Counted from the stretch's first letter, positions 37,089 to 45,538 are shown. The stretch: DNA of 64,000 bases from Myroides sp. NP-2 (GCF_014145665.1 NZ_JACHTD010000010.1:1-64000); one strand, 5' to 3'. Notes: a model not told the origin generated them from the sequence alone. Program-made: numbers and translations.

Positions 37089-38771
37089 CTACTCCAAAAT
37101 AGAAGCAATCAACTTTTTTGTGTACGTTTTTTGAGGATGAGCATACAAAGCATCCGCTTCTCCTTTTTCCTCAATTTGTCCTTTGTTCATCACCATCACT
37201 TGGTCTGACATATACTTGACAACAGCTAAGTCATGTGAAATAAAGATATAGGTAAATTTATATTGTTCTTTGAGTTCATTCAACAAGTTGAGCACCTGGG
37301 CTTGAACCGAAATATCTAAGGCTGATACAGACTCATCGCAGATAATTAATTTGGGATGTACAGCAATGGTGCGTGCGATCCCGATACGCTGGCGTTGTCC
37401 GCCTGAAAATTCATGGGGATAACGATCAAAGGCTTCTTCCGTTAAACCTACTTGTTGTAGAAGTTGCAGCACTTTTTGTTTCTTCTCTTTTTTATTGCCG
37501 AATAATCGATGAACGATCATGGGTTCCATAATTGCCTGTCCCACTGTTAGCTTGGGGTTTAAAGAAGAAAAAGGATCTTGAAAAATAATTTGAATATCCT
37601 TGCGCAATGCACGAAGTGCTTTGCCTTTTAATTGTGTAATATCTTTTCCTTGATAAAAAATAGCGCCAGAAGAGGCGGGATCCAATTGCAAGATAGCATT
37701 GCCTAAGGTTGATTTTCCACAGCCACTTTCGCCTACTAGCCCTAATGTTTCTCCTTCGTATACTTCGAAGTTAATTTGATCTAGGGCGCGAAAGGTTTTC
37801 TTGCTCCATAGGCCTACACTTGAAATATAGTCTTTGGCCACATCTTTGACCACTAAAAGTGGCGATTGGGCATATAGTTGAACATGAGCGGCTTGTCGTT
37901 CTGCTGGGCTAATTACTTCTGTTGGCACTTGATTGTCAACAAAATCTTGAATCGTAGGCAAGCGCTGTAAACGCACCTGACTCGAAGGACGTGCTGCCAA
38001 TAGCGCTTGAGTATAACGTTCTTTAGGCGCATTAAAAACCGACGAGGTCGATCCCTTTTCAACCACTTGACCGCGATACATCACCATCACCTCATCAGCA
38101 ATACTCGATACCAAACCTAAATCATGGGAAATGAAAATCATCGCCATTTGGGTTTCGGCTTGTAAAGCTTTTAACAACTGTATAATTTCTTTTTGAACTG
38201 TCACATCTAGTGCTGTGGTGGGTTCATCGGCAATCAACAAGGTCGGTTTACACGCAATTGCCATAGCAATCACTACCCGTTGCTTTTGCCCACCTGATAA
38301 TTGATGTGGATATTTTCGATACGCCTCTACAGGTTCAGGCAATTTTACTTGCGCAAACAATTCAATGACTCTATTCTTTAAGGCAGTTCCCTTTAAATTA
38401 GTATGCAAGCGAAGCATTTCTTCCACTTGAGATCCACAGCGCATCGAAGGGTTGAGTGCACTCATAGGTTCTTGAAAAATCATTGCGATTTTATTACCTC
38501 TAATTTGTCGGTATTCTTCTTCAGTAAAAGCAGTCAAATCTTGTCCATTAAACACGATATCCCCAACAATTTTACTTTGATTTTCAGGTAACAACCGCAG
38601 AATAGCCAATGAACTGACCGATTTCCCCGATCCGGATTCGCCTACAATCCCCAATATTTGGTTGGGGTACAAATCAAAGGACACTTGGTGTACAATCGGT
38701 TTCCAATCTTTGTTCTGTTGAAAACTAATTTGAAGATCCTTTACCTGAAGTAGCGGTGTTTGTTCTGACAT
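37089..38771 (-). CDS. Peptide ABC transporter, fused double ATPase
   Basis: Two complete ABC ATPase domains in one 560-residue chain, like E. coli YejF or GsiA (fused DppD-DppF type). First half: Walker A GESGSGKS 44-51, signature LSGGQ 158-162, Walker B LLIADEPT 178-185. Second half: GESGCGKS 347-354, FSGGQ 455-459, LIICDES 475-481. Both keep the peptide-transporter C-terminal stretches. It should energise import of oligopeptides or related solutes across the inner membrane. No permease or binding-protein genes are adjacent. Confidence 0.92.
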   Translation of the reverse strand: MSEQTPLLQVKDLQISFQQNKDWKPIVHQVSFDLYPNQILGIVGESGSGKSVSSLAILRLLPENQSKIVGDIVFNGQDLTAFTEEEYRQIRGNKIAMIFQEPMSALNPSMRCGSQVEEMLRLHTNLKGTALKNRVIELFAQVKLPEPVEAYRKYPHQLSGGQKQRVVIAMAIACKPTLLIADEPTTALDVTVQKEIIQLLKALQAETQMAMIFISHDLGLVSSIADEVMVMYRGQVVEKGSTSSVFNAPKERYTQALLAARPSSQVRLQRLPTIQDFVDNQVPTEVISPAERQAAHVQLYAQSPLLVVKDVAKDYISSVGLWSKKTFRALDQINFEVYEGETLGLVGESGCGKSTLGNAILQLDPASSGAIFYQGKDITQLKGKALRALRKDIQIIFQDPFSSLNPKLTVGQAIMEPMIVHRLFGNKKEKKQKVLQLLQQVGLTEEAFDRYPHEFSGGQRQRIGIARTIAVHPKLIICDESVSALDISVQAQVLNLLNELKEQYKFTYIFISHDLAVVKYMSDQVMVMNKGQIEEKGEADALYAHPQKTYTKKLIASILE

Positions 38772-38796
38772 AAAAATGAGTTAACGGTGTCCAAAA

Positions 38797-38804
38797 CAAA
38801 AATA
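38797..38804 (-). promoter_or_regulatory. -7 promoter element (ABC ATPase)
   Basis: TATTTTTG on the minus strand, 25 nt upstream of the start codon. Confidence 0.5.
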
Positions 38805-38810
38805 AGATAA

Positions 38811-38876
38811 TTAATTGTGATTTAATGTCGCAGCAACAAGCGATTCGCTCTAGCACGAACACCAAATCACAATTAA
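38811..38876. repeat. 13-bp inverted repeat with nested hairpin
   Basis: TTAATTGTGATTT at 38811-38823 and its exact reverse complement at 38864-38876. The 40-nt interval holds a small palindrome AGCGATTCGCT (38839-38849). The right arm lies 20 nt beyond the osmC-like stop; the left arm covers the -33 region of the ABC promoter. It may be a 3' stabiliser, a weak terminator or an operator. Confidence 0.6.
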
Positions 38877-38895
38877 AAAACAAAAGTCAGACATA

Positions 38896-39348
38896 TTAAG
38901 CTACATTTACATGATCGTATTCCTTAACCAACGTTACGATAGTTGGTGTTTGTTGTTTAAAATTTGCGAACACCGGACAAGCTAATTTCACCGCATCAAT
39001 CCATTCTTTCAATAGAACAATAGAAGCCGTTGACGTCGGTTTAACAACCACCTCTATTTTTTTAAATACCCCTGCATCCAAATGTTGCTGTTGCAAAGCT
39101 TCATCTACTACGCCACTTACTTCAATTTGAATTGATTTTAAATCGACGTTTAAAGTCAAACCGATTAAGTTTCCAATTGCATGGATACTTCCCGCTAATT
39201 TGGCTAAGATTAATTCTTCTGAATTCACTTGGGCTTCTTTGACCAATTCTTTTCCATCTTTTACAGTGAAGGAAAAGTTTGCTGTTTTGATTGCCAACTG
39301 ACTTTCTCGTACTGAAAATCCCAATACTTTTACTACTTTATTACTCAT
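38896..39348 (-). CDS. OsmC-like protein lacking the first cysteine
   Basis: OsmC/Ohr fold of 150 residues, cytoplasmic. The helix that carries the peroxidatic Cys in OsmC reads NSEELILAKLAGSIHAIGN, with Ser54 in that place. The second Cys is kept (CPV, Cys124). Classic thiol peroxidase activity is therefore doubtful. The ATG at 39348 is chosen: a longer frame would run back through a terminator hairpin. No promoter box lies between that hairpin and the start. Confidence 0.8.
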   Translation of the reverse strand: MSNKVVKVLGFSVRESQLAIKTANFSFTVKDGKELVKEAQVNSEELILAKLAGSIHAIGNLIGLTLNVDLKSIQIEVSGVVDEALQQQHLDAGVFKKIEVVVKPTSTASIVLLKEWIDAVKLACPVFANFKQQTPTIVTLVKEYDHVNVA

Positions 39349-39381
39349 TTTTTCTAATTTTTTACTACGACACTTTACCTC

Positions 39382-39421
39382 AAAAAAAAAGCCCTTTTGG
39401 TCGTCGTACGTTACCAAAAGG
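39382..39421 (-). terminator. Terminator-like hairpin in front of the osmC-like gene
   Basis: A 9-bp stem CCTTTTGGT (39393-39401) with ACCAAAAGG (39413-39421), and on the minus strand a run of nine T. It lies 33 nt upstream of the osmC-like start, on the same strand, so it would end transcription before the gene unless it is bypassed. Confidence 0.8.
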
Positions 39422-39450
39422 ACTTGAAATATTACATTGAATTATTTTTA

Positions 39451-39570
39451 TCAAAAAATACACGATGATGTTTGCTTCAGTTCTGGCAACGAGCGCATAG
39501 GCGAATGTTTTCTAAACATCCACATATAGCATACTGGGTTGGATACATACTGAATTCGCGTGCTCATCAT
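39451..39570 (-). CDS. Candidate 39-residue leader ORF B
   Basis: Opens with two ATG codons (39570 and 39567) 13 nt after one terminator hairpin and closes 29 nt before the next. The peptide is rich in Met, Ser and Arg and has two Cys; it includes RIQYVSNPVCYMWMFRKHSP. It matches no family I know. It may be a leader peptide, an independent small protein, or chance. Confidence 0.3.
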   Translation of the reverse strand: MMSTRIQYVSNPVCYMWMFRKHSPMRSLPELKQTSSCIF

Positions 39571-39583
39571 ATAAAATTTAAAA

Positions 39584-39616
39584 AAAAAGCCTCTGTTGAA
39601 TCAACAGAGGCTTTTT
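39584..39616. terminator. Bidirectional terminator hairpin
   Basis: A 16-bp perfect stem (39584-39599 with 39601-39616) around a single base, with an eight-T run on the minus strand and five T on the plus strand. It ends candidate ORF A and perhaps also the exonuclease operon 200 nt upstream. Confidence 0.85.
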
Positions 39617-39642
39617 GTATATTGTTTTATTATTTTACTTCA

Positions 39643-39723
39643 TTAAAATAACAATCCCAATCCATTCACCTCTGGAGCTGAACACCACATTGATTTATGA
39701 AAATAAGATTGAATTGTTAACAT
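39643..39723 (-). CDS. Candidate 26-residue leader ORF A
   Basis: Short frame with an ATG about 30 nt downstream of a consensus -7 box and a stop 26 nt before a strong terminator. It contains SYFHKSMWCSAPEVNGLG. No family is recognised. Confidence 0.3.
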   Translation of the reverse strand: MLTIQSYFHKSMWCSAPEVNGLGLLF

Positions 39724-39753
39724 TGTATATTTTTCTCTGTTTTTTACTGCCTA

Positions 39754-39791
39754 CAAAGCTAGAAATTATTTTTTATTAAAAAGCAAATTTA
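39754..39791 (-). promoter_or_regulatory. Two overlapping promoter candidates upstream of ORF A
   Basis: On the minus strand TAAATTTG at 39791-39784 and TAGCTTTG at 39761-39754 both fit TAnnTTTG. The TTTG of the first could serve as -33 for the second with a 22-nt spacer. They lie right after the exonuclease stop. Confidence 0.5.
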
Positions 39792-39813
39792 CGAATATTT
39801 TTAACTATTTTTT

Positions 39814-40527
39814 TTAGACTGACAGCAATTCATCCGGTTCTAAAATAGCTTCACCTCTTAAACGCAATACGATTTGTGCCACTGTAATAACATCTTTTTC
39901 ACAATAGCGCATAATGCGATCTAGATCTTGATCCTCATAGTATACACGGGCGACATCAGCTCCGTGAATATCATCTTTAGGGGAGGGAATCTGCAAAATA
40001 TGCGCCAATAATTTGAGGGAGGTATAGTGCTTATAATCACCGAATTTCCACATTTCCATGGTATCTAAATGCGGAACTTCCCACGGTTTTTTTCCCATTA
40101 GATTTAGTTTGGCTGGCACTTTCAGTCCGTGAATAATCATGCGTCGGGCAATATAGGGGAAATCAAATTCCTTTGCATTATGACCACACAAAAGGTGTTC
40201 TGCCCGATTAAAATGTGCGTTCAACAAGTTGGCAAATGCTTGTAGAATCTCTACTTCTTCTCCAACAAAAGAAGTTGTTCTAAATTGGCGGTCTCCCATT
40301 TTGTAGGTAAAATACCCGACAGACAGGCAGACGATACGACCAAATTCCGCCCAAATTCCTGCCTGTGCATAAAACTCCTCTGCAGGAATTTCGCCTTTGC
40401 GTTGGTAGCGCGTTTTCTCTTCATACAACTCCTGTACAGCTGGATCCAACATGCTAAATGCGCGCTCTTGAGGAACTGTTTCAATATCTAAAAAGAGAAT
40501 ATGTGCTAAATTAATTCGGTCTAACAT
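39814..40527 (-). CDS. DEDDy 3'-5' exonuclease, PolB-exonuclease-like
   Basis: RNase H-fold nuclease of 237 residues. Exo I FLDIETVP (12-19), Exo II GHNAKEFDFPYIARR (about 114-128) and Exo III YCEKDV (near 211) are intact, so the acidic metal ligands are all present. It resembles the stand-alone predicted exonucleases related to the proofreading domain of family B polymerases. It lies 2 nt after the serine hydrolase and is probably co-transcribed with it. Confidence 0.88.
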   Translation of the reverse strand: MLDRINLAHILFLDIETVPQERAFSMLDPAVQELYEEKTRYQRKGEIPAEEFYAQAGIWAEFGRIVCLSVGYFTYKMGDRQFRTTSFVGEEVEILQAFANLLNAHFNRAEHLLCGHNAKEFDFPYIARRMIIHGLKVPAKLNLMGKKPWEVPHLDTMEMWKFGDYKHYTSLKLLAHILQIPSPKDDIHGADVARVYYEDQDLDRIMRYCEKDVITVAQIVLRLRGEAILEPDELLSV

Positions 40528-40529
40528 GG

Positions 40530-41696
40530 TTATTCATTTCGTTGGGCTAACATTTGATAAGCTTCATCAATATAGGTGTACAGGTCGTTGCTATGCGGAT
40601 CTTCTTCCGTTTGCACTCCTTTGACATGACCTAAACGCACAATAATTACATTGTCTTTAGGCGATACGATGGTAAATTGACCGAGATGGCCACGCATATA
40701 GAAGAAATCTTGTCCTTTGTAGTGCTTCAACCACCATCCATAGCCATACTCTGGACTTGCTTGAAATCGAGGGACAATTGATTTAGCTACAAAAGCACTG
40801 TCGAGAATTTGCTCACCATTCCACTTGCCATAGTCTTTATATAATTTGCCGAATCGAGCAAAATCTCTAGCTCCACTCGTAAAGCAACAATATGATTTCT
40901 CAATTCCATCGCCCTTGTGGTCGATTTGCCATAAAGCATCATTTTCGGCGCCCATTGGTTTCCAAAAATAAGTAGAAACATAATCCGCTAGCGTTTTACC
41001 TGTTGCTTTTTCCAAGACCATGGTCAATAATTGAGTATCCCCACTTTTGTAGATAAATGCTTGTCCTGGTTGATCTTTTATCTCTAATCCCATCATCACC
41101 CCTCTGAGATCTTTGTCAAAATAGGCACGCGTTACAATAGAAAAAGGGCTGTAATAGCCTTCGTCCCAATCCAAACCAGAAGCCATCGAAGACAAATCTC
41201 CCACCGTAACCTCTTGGCTGTATTTTCCCTTTAACTCGGGTAAGTATTGAATGACTTTATCCTCTAAACTTTTAATCTCCCCGCGTTGAATTGCTTTTCC
41301 CAAAGCAGCAGATACCACACTCTTTGCCATGGAAAACGAATTCGTTTTGCTATTTGCTGTATAAGAATCATAGTAGGCCTCATGCCAAAGGCTGTCGTTT
41401 TTGATAATCAAAAAAACAATGGTTTGTAGCTCTTTGTGGGTGGTTGCCAAAACGGCTGTAGGAGCAACAGTATTGTAATCCTTCGCTACAGGCCATGGTT
41501 GTGCCTCACCTGCTGGAATATTTCGTGTTGGAAAATAGTGATAATCATCTAAAAACGCCGTTTTATAACCATTAAAATAAATCGTGCGTACAGCGGTAAA
41601 TAAGTAATCTACCTTAAATACATAAGCCAGTAGGACGATTCCAGCTATAAGTATAAGCAATCCTTTTAGGAATTTCCATAGTATTTTCATAATCAA
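40530..41696 (-). CDS. Serine hydrolase, class C beta-lactamase fold
   Basis: A 388-residue protein with an N-terminal membrane span or signal anchor (about 8-27) and a beta-lactamase/transpeptidase-like domain, so located in the periplasm or at the membrane. The S-x-x-K motif SMAK is at 122-125. A YKSGD segment about residue 216 is in place of the Tyr-x-Asn motif. It could be an esterase, D-aminopeptidase or similar; resistance to beta-lactams is not implied. Two ATG codons (41696, 41690) are possible. Confidence 0.87.
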   Translation of the reverse strand: MIMKILWKFLKGLLILIAGIVLLAYVFKVDYLFTAVRTIYFNGYKTAFLDDYHYFPTRNIPAGEAQPWPVAKDYNTVAPTAVLATTHKELQTIVFLIIKNDSLWHEAYYDSYTANSKTNSFSMAKSVVSAALGKAIQRGEIKSLEDKVIQYLPELKGKYSQEVTVGDLSSMASGLDWDEGYYSPFSIVTRAYFDKDLRGVMMGLEIKDQPGQAFIYKSGDTQLLTMVLEKATGKTLADYVSTYFWKPMGAENDALWQIDHKGDGIEKSYCCFTSGARDFARFGKLYKDYGKWNGEQILDSAFVAKSIVPRFQASPEYGYGWWLKHYKGQDFFYMRGHLGQFTIVSPKDNVIIVRLGHVKGVQTEEDPHSNDLYTYIDEAYQMLAQRNE

Positions 41697-41803
41697 TTAT
41701 TCTTGTTGATAGTTAAATGTACCAATTTTTTTCGCTGAATTTGAGGATTTTGCCTTCAATCTTATAAAATCGTCAAAATAGGGCTGAATTGCCAAAAGCC
41801 TTT

Positions 41804-41811
41804 TATCTTTG
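41804..41811 (+). promoter_or_regulatory. -7 promoter element (O-methyltransferase)
   Basis: TATCTTTG, 35 nt upstream of the start codon. Confidence 0.55.
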
Positions 41812-41846
41812 CAACTCAATTCCCTTAATTTAAAATTGCTTCTTAT

Positions 41847-42488
41847 ATGCACTTTATATCCAAAGAATTAGAAGATTACGCGGCAAAACACAGTGAGAAC
41901 GAACCTGAATTACTGGCTCAACTCGACAAAGAGACACACCAAAAAGTATTGCAACCACGTATGCTTAGTGGTCATTTTCAAGGCCGTTTCTTAAGTATGA
42001 TCTCCAAACTAGTACACCCCATGCACATTTTGGAAATAGGCACATTTACTGGTTATGCAACCTTGAGCTTAGCGGAAGGATTAAAAGCAGAAGGAACGAT
42101 AGACACCATTGACGTCAATGAAGAATTGTACGATTTTCAGCGCAAGTATTTTGACCTATCTCCCTATGCCTCACAAATTACTCAACACTTGGGAAGTGCG
42201 TTAGACATCATTCCACAACTTGACAAAAAATACGATTTAGTTTTTATTGATGCTGATAAACAAAATTACAGCAATTACTTTGAATTGATCATTAATAAAA
42301 TGAATCCTGGAGGAATTATTTTGTCGGACAATGTATTGTGGTCAGGCAAAGTGATTGAAGAAATCAAAGCCAATGACAAAAGCACACTTGCCTTAGATCG
42401 ATACAATAAGCTTTTGAAAGAAGATCCTCGAGTTGAAACGGTTTTACTTCCGATTCGAGATGGATTAACAGTATCTCGCGTACGATAA
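41847..42488 (+). CDS. Class I O-methyltransferase, CCoAOMT/COMT type
   Basis: SAM-dependent methyltransferase of 213 residues. The SAM loop ILEIGTFTGYAT is at 61-72 and the metal-binding FIDADKQNY near 131-139, as in the cation-dependent catechol/caffeoyl-CoA family. Later motif LSDNVLWSGKV. It acts in the cytoplasm on an unknown phenolic substrate. It ends at a shared terminator. Confidence 0.92.
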   Translation: MHFISKELEDYAAKHSENEPELLAQLDKETHQKVLQPRMLSGHFQGRFLSMISKLVHPMHILEIGTFTGYATLSLAEGLKAEGTIDTIDVNEELYDFQRKYFDLSPYASQITQHLGSALDIIPQLDKKYDLVFIDADKQNYSNYFELIINKMNPGGIILSDNVLWSGKVIEEIKANDKSTLALDRYNKLLKEDPRVETVLLPIRDGLTVSRVR

Positions 42489-42491
42489 ATA

Positions 42492-42525
42492 AAAAAGGGA
42501 TTTGGCAGCAACCAAATCCCTTTTT
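42492..42525. terminator. Bidirectional terminator
   Basis: A 14-bp perfect stem AAAAAGGGATTTGG / CCAAATCCCTTTTT with a 6-nt loop between the converging methyltransferase and PAP2 genes. Confidence 0.9.
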
Positions 42526-42528
42526 GTA

Positions 42529-43098
42529 TTAGATCAATTTATCGTCATATTTTCTTTCGATCCACAAGAAGATCTGATAGAAGAGTGTACCTGCGGCTAA
42601 CCCGAAGCAATACCCCACTAAAATATCAAAGGGAAAGTGCATGGTTAGATAGATTCTACTATAAGCGAAAATCAGTGGAAATATAAACACCAAATACGCG
42701 TGTTTGTAGTAGCGTCTTAGCAGCAAAAACATAAATAGCATATTAGCCATGGAGTTTGATGCATGTCCAGAAAAGAAACTCAGACTAGGGCTACATTTCA
42801 CAATGCGAATCATAGCTTGTATATCTTCTGTATTACACGGCCTAGGTCGTCCTACAGTATATTTTACTAGGTTAGTCATTTGATCTGTAAAAGCGACAAG
42901 TCCTGCTAATAGCAACAAAATAACTCCTAATTTTTTGAGGGAAACTTTGCGATAGGTTAAATAAAGTAATAGCACAAAAAATGGAAGCCAATTGAGCTGT
43001 TTGGTAATAAACAACCAAAAAGGATCATAGGCTTCACTGCCTAATCCATTAAAAAAAATCAACCACTCTTTATCGAGTTGAATAAGACGATCTAACAT
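42529..43098 (-). CDS. PAP2-family membrane phosphatase
   Basis: A 189-residue membrane protein with five or six spans and all three PAP2 motifs: KYTVGRPRP 79-87, SGH 110-112 and SRIYLTMHFPFD 147-158. Such proteins remove phosphate from lipid phosphates, for example undecaprenyl pyrophosphate or phosphatidic acid. The start overlaps the tatA stop by one base. Confidence 0.92.
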   Translation of the reverse strand: MLDRLIQLDKEWLIFFNGLGSEAYDPFWLFITKQLNWLPFFVLLLYLTYRKVSLKKLGVILLLLAGLVAFTDQMTNLVKYTVGRPRPCNTEDIQAMIRIVKCSPSLSFFSGHASNSMANMLFMFLLLRRYYKHAYLVFIFPLIFAYSRIYLTMHFPFDILVGYCFGLAAGTLFYQIFLWIERKYDDKLI

Positions 43099-43403
43099 TA
43101 GTTTCTTCTTTTAATTGGCCCTGTAATATTTTCAATATCTTCTTTCTGCTTTTCGAGCTCTTGTTGCATATCCTTAATCGGGTTAACATGCTCTTCCAAA
43201 TTCAAAGCTTCTTCTATATCTTTTTTAATACCTGATTCGTCAGCACTTTTGTTGATTTCATGTTTAATATCATTTGTAGCATTTTTTACTTGAGCCATGA
43301 ATTTACCAAAAGCTCGCGCCATTTCTGGTACTTTATCTGAACCAAAAAGCATTAAAATGATTAATATGATAAAAAAAAGTTCTCCGCCTCCTATTCCAAA
43401 CAT
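43098..43403 (-). CDS. tatA: Twin-arginine translocase subunit TatA/TatB type
   Basis: A 101-residue protein with one N-terminal membrane helix (GELFFIILIILMLFGSDKVPE), the hinge FGSDKVPE, then an amphipathic helix and a charged, coiled tail. It forms the pore side of the Tat system that exports folded proteins. TatA and TatB cannot be separated by eye; tatC is not in the window. It precedes the PAP2 gene with a 1-nt overlap. Confidence 0.88.
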   Translation of the reverse strand: MFGIGGGELFFIILIILMLFGSDKVPEMARAFGKFMAQVKNATNDIKHEINKSADESGIKKDIEEALNLEEHVNPIKDMQQELEKQKEDIENITGPIKRRN

Positions 43404-43425
43404 AACTCTATTTTTAGTTAAGATA

Positions 43426-43433
43426 CAAATCTA
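43426..43433 (-). promoter_or_regulatory. -7 promoter element (tatA-PAP2)
   Basis: TAGATTTG on the minus strand, 22 nt upstream of the tatA start. Confidence 0.5.
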
Positions 43434-43478
43434 CAACGTTTATTATTTTTTATTCACAATCTATCGACTTAAATTTCG

Positions 43479-44243
43479 CTATTCTATTGTTAAAGTATCC
43501 TTTACCTCAGTGGCATGTATTTTATCGCCTAGTAAATCGAGAAATTCCATTGCCAGTACTCCTGTCCTAGAAGCTATTTTTTCTTTTTCCACAACACTAG
43601 CAGTTAAAAAGCCCGACATCAAATCATCATCCGAAACATAATACGCAAAACCAATCACGTAATCTTTGGGGATACTGTATTCTTTAATTAACACATATTC
43701 ATCCATGACACTCAGAAACTTCTCTTTTCTCATCTCTTGTTTTTCGTACTTCAAGGCTTTTTTCAACATAGCTGTACGTCCACTAATCCAATTGACAATT
43801 GCACTCACTGGGATAATTCCACTACCGGAAGTTGCCGTATAGAGTCGTCTTTCCGCAGGAGTATACCGTCTTACATTTGATGGAACGAGTCCCAAAGAGG
43901 AAGAAGACATATGGGTAATGACAATTTCATTCAATTGCCTATTCAAGTCATTCGGCTCCAAGGGAATTAATACAATATCACGTTTAAAGTCAATGTCATC
44001 CAAAACATAGCGGTACCCGATAAACAAAGGTCCGGAGAACATTAATGTATCGTTTTCCTGTGCTTGAATAGTAAAATATCCACCTTGTTCTGTTACCAAA
44101 GCATCACCCGTATTAATATTGGACACGTAAATCCCCTTGAGATCTTTGCTTCGAGAAACGATTTTCCCGTGTAAAGGGACTCTATCTTGAGCAAATACCC
44201 CCACACCTAGTATCAACAGCAAAAAGGTTAAAACTAATTTCAT
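43479..44243 (-). CDS. Exported protein with carboxypeptidase-D regulatory-like domain
   Basis: A 254-residue protein with a signal peptide (cleavage near GVFAQ, about residue 19). It then has a beta-sandwich like the N-terminal domain of TonB-dependent receptors (VPLHGKIVSRSKDLKGIYVSN ... GGYFTIQA), about 22-95. The rest is a mixed helical region without a known family. No barrel follows, so it is not a transporter. Probably periplasmic or outer-membrane associated; function unknown. Confidence 0.8.
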   Translation of the reverse strand: MKLVLTFLLLILGVGVFAQDRVPLHGKIVSRSKDLKGIYVSNINTGDALVTEQGGYFTIQAQENDTLMFSGPLFIGYRYVLDDIDFKRDIVLIPLEPNDLNRQLNEIVITHMSSSSLGLVPSNVRRYTPAERRLYTATSGSGIIPVSAIVNWISGRTAMLKKALKYEKQEMRKEKFLSVMDEYVLIKEYSIPKDYVIGFAYYVSDDDLMSGFLTASVVEKEKIASRTGVLAMEFLDLLGDKIHATEVKDTLTIE

Positions 44244-44293
44244 CTACTAATATATTAATGAAGTCTGTAAAAATATCTTATAATCGCATAAAG

Positions 44294-44301
44294 CAAAATT
44301 A
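44294..44301 (-). promoter_or_regulatory. -7 promoter element (carboxypeptidase-like-domain gene)
   Basis: TAATTTTG on the minus strand, 50 nt upstream of the start codon. Confidence 0.4.
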
Positions 44302-44374
44302 TAATCGTGTAAAGTTATGTTAAATATAAAAAGAACTGAAATCAATCCTTCTTTTTCATTTGACGAATAAAGTC

Positions 44375-44382
44375 TATTTTTG
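44375..44382 (+). promoter_or_regulatory. -7 promoter element (pepE)
   Basis: TATTTTTG, 20 nt upstream of the pepE ATG. Confidence 0.5.
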
Positions 44383-44402
44383 TTACTTCTAAATGAGTAA
44401 CC

Positions 44403-45110
44403 ATGAAAAATATAATCATAGCGAGTACTTCAACCTTACACAATCAGGGTTTCTTGGAGTACCTATTACCAACTTTATCGAACCACTTTAGGGCGGGATC
44501 GACAATTGTTTTTATACCGTATGCCCGTCCAGGAGGAATTAGTCATGACGACTACACAGCAAAAGTAAGAGAAGCGCTTAAACCGATCCAGGTAGAGGTG
44601 AAAGGGTTACACGAATTTGACGATCCCAAAGAGGCGATCCAACAAGCAGCGGGAATCTTTACTGGAGGGGGAAACACTTTTTTGCTAGTGAAACAGCTGT
44701 ATGCGCATGATTTGGTACAAACCATTACCTCAGTTGTCCTAAATGGAACACCGTATTTGGGTTGTAGTGCAGGAAGTAATATCTGTGGATTGACCATGGA
44801 AACGACTAATGACATGCCGATTACCTATCCTCCTTCGTTCAAAACTTTTGGTTTCGTTCCTTTCAATATCAACCCACATTATTTAGATCCATTAGCAGGA
44901 TCTACGCATATGGGGGAAACGAGAGAAACGAGAATTAATGAATTTCACACGCTAAATTCTCAGCCAGTTGTAGGCTTGCGTGAGGGAAGCTGGCTCACCG
45001 TTTATGGCGATCGCATTCTATTGCAAGGGACATTAGCTGCCCGTATTTTTGAACAGAACAAAGCAGCATATGAAGTTGATCCCGATACTGACTTAAGTAC
45101 GTTAAAATAG
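44403..45110 (+). CDS. pepE: Peptidase E (alpha-aspartyl dipeptidase, S51)
   Basis: Cytoplasmic serine peptidase that splits Asp-X dipeptides. The nucleophile Ser122 sits in LGCSAGSN (119-126). Asp137 (TNDMPI) and His159 (NINPHYLDP) complete the expected triad. The TGGGN loop is at 87-91. Length (235) equals that of E. coli PepE within a few residues. Confidence 0.93.
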   Translation: MKNIIIASTSTLHNQGFLEYLLPTLSNHFRAGSTIVFIPYARPGGISHDDYTAKVREALKPIQVEVKGLHEFDDPKEAIQQAAGIFTGGGNTFLLVKQLYAHDLVQTITSVVLNGTPYLGCSAGSNICGLTMETTNDMPITYPPSFKTFGFVPFNINPHYLDPLAGSTHMGETRETRINEFHTLNSQPVVGLREGSWLTVYGDRILLQGTLAARIFEQNKAAYEVDPDTDLSTLK

Positions 45111-45174
45111 AGATTGAACAAGAGTAAAAAAACAGGACATACCCCCATAGAGGCAGTCTTTACCCTATACAATA

Positions 45175-45204
45175 AAAAAAGCCTGCAGATGTGCAGGCTT
45201 TTTT
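45175..45204. terminator. Terminator of the tRNA-Gly array
   Basis: A 13-bp stem AAAAAAGCCTGCA / TGCAGGCTTTTTT with a 4-nt loop. T-runs lie on both sides. On the minus strand it ends the tRNA operon 5 nt after the last tRNA; on the plus strand it can end pepE. Confidence 0.88.
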
Positions 45205-45208
45205 GTTG

Positions 45209-45281
<73 letters not shown>

Positions 45282-45318
45282 AGGTGATGATCTTTAGAAA
45301 CTTTCATCAAGTTTTTGG

Positions 45319-45391
<73 letters not shown>

Positions 45392-45428
45392 AGGTGATGA
45401 TCTTTGTAAACTTTCATCAAGTTTTTGG

Positions 45429-45501
<73 letters not shown>

Positions 45502-45538
45502 AGGTGATGATCTTTGTAAACTTTCATCAAGTTTTTGG

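Noticed and set aside
39349-39417. N-terminal extension of the osmC-like protein
   Set aside because: It would begin inside the terminator hairpin and would be translated from its T-run; the ATG at 39348 fits the family.
40530-41696. Reading the serine hydrolase as a resistance beta-lactamase
   Set aside because: The SxxK motif is present, but the Tyr-x-Asn motif is altered and no beta-lactamase-specific pattern was recognised; many such proteins are esterases or peptidases.
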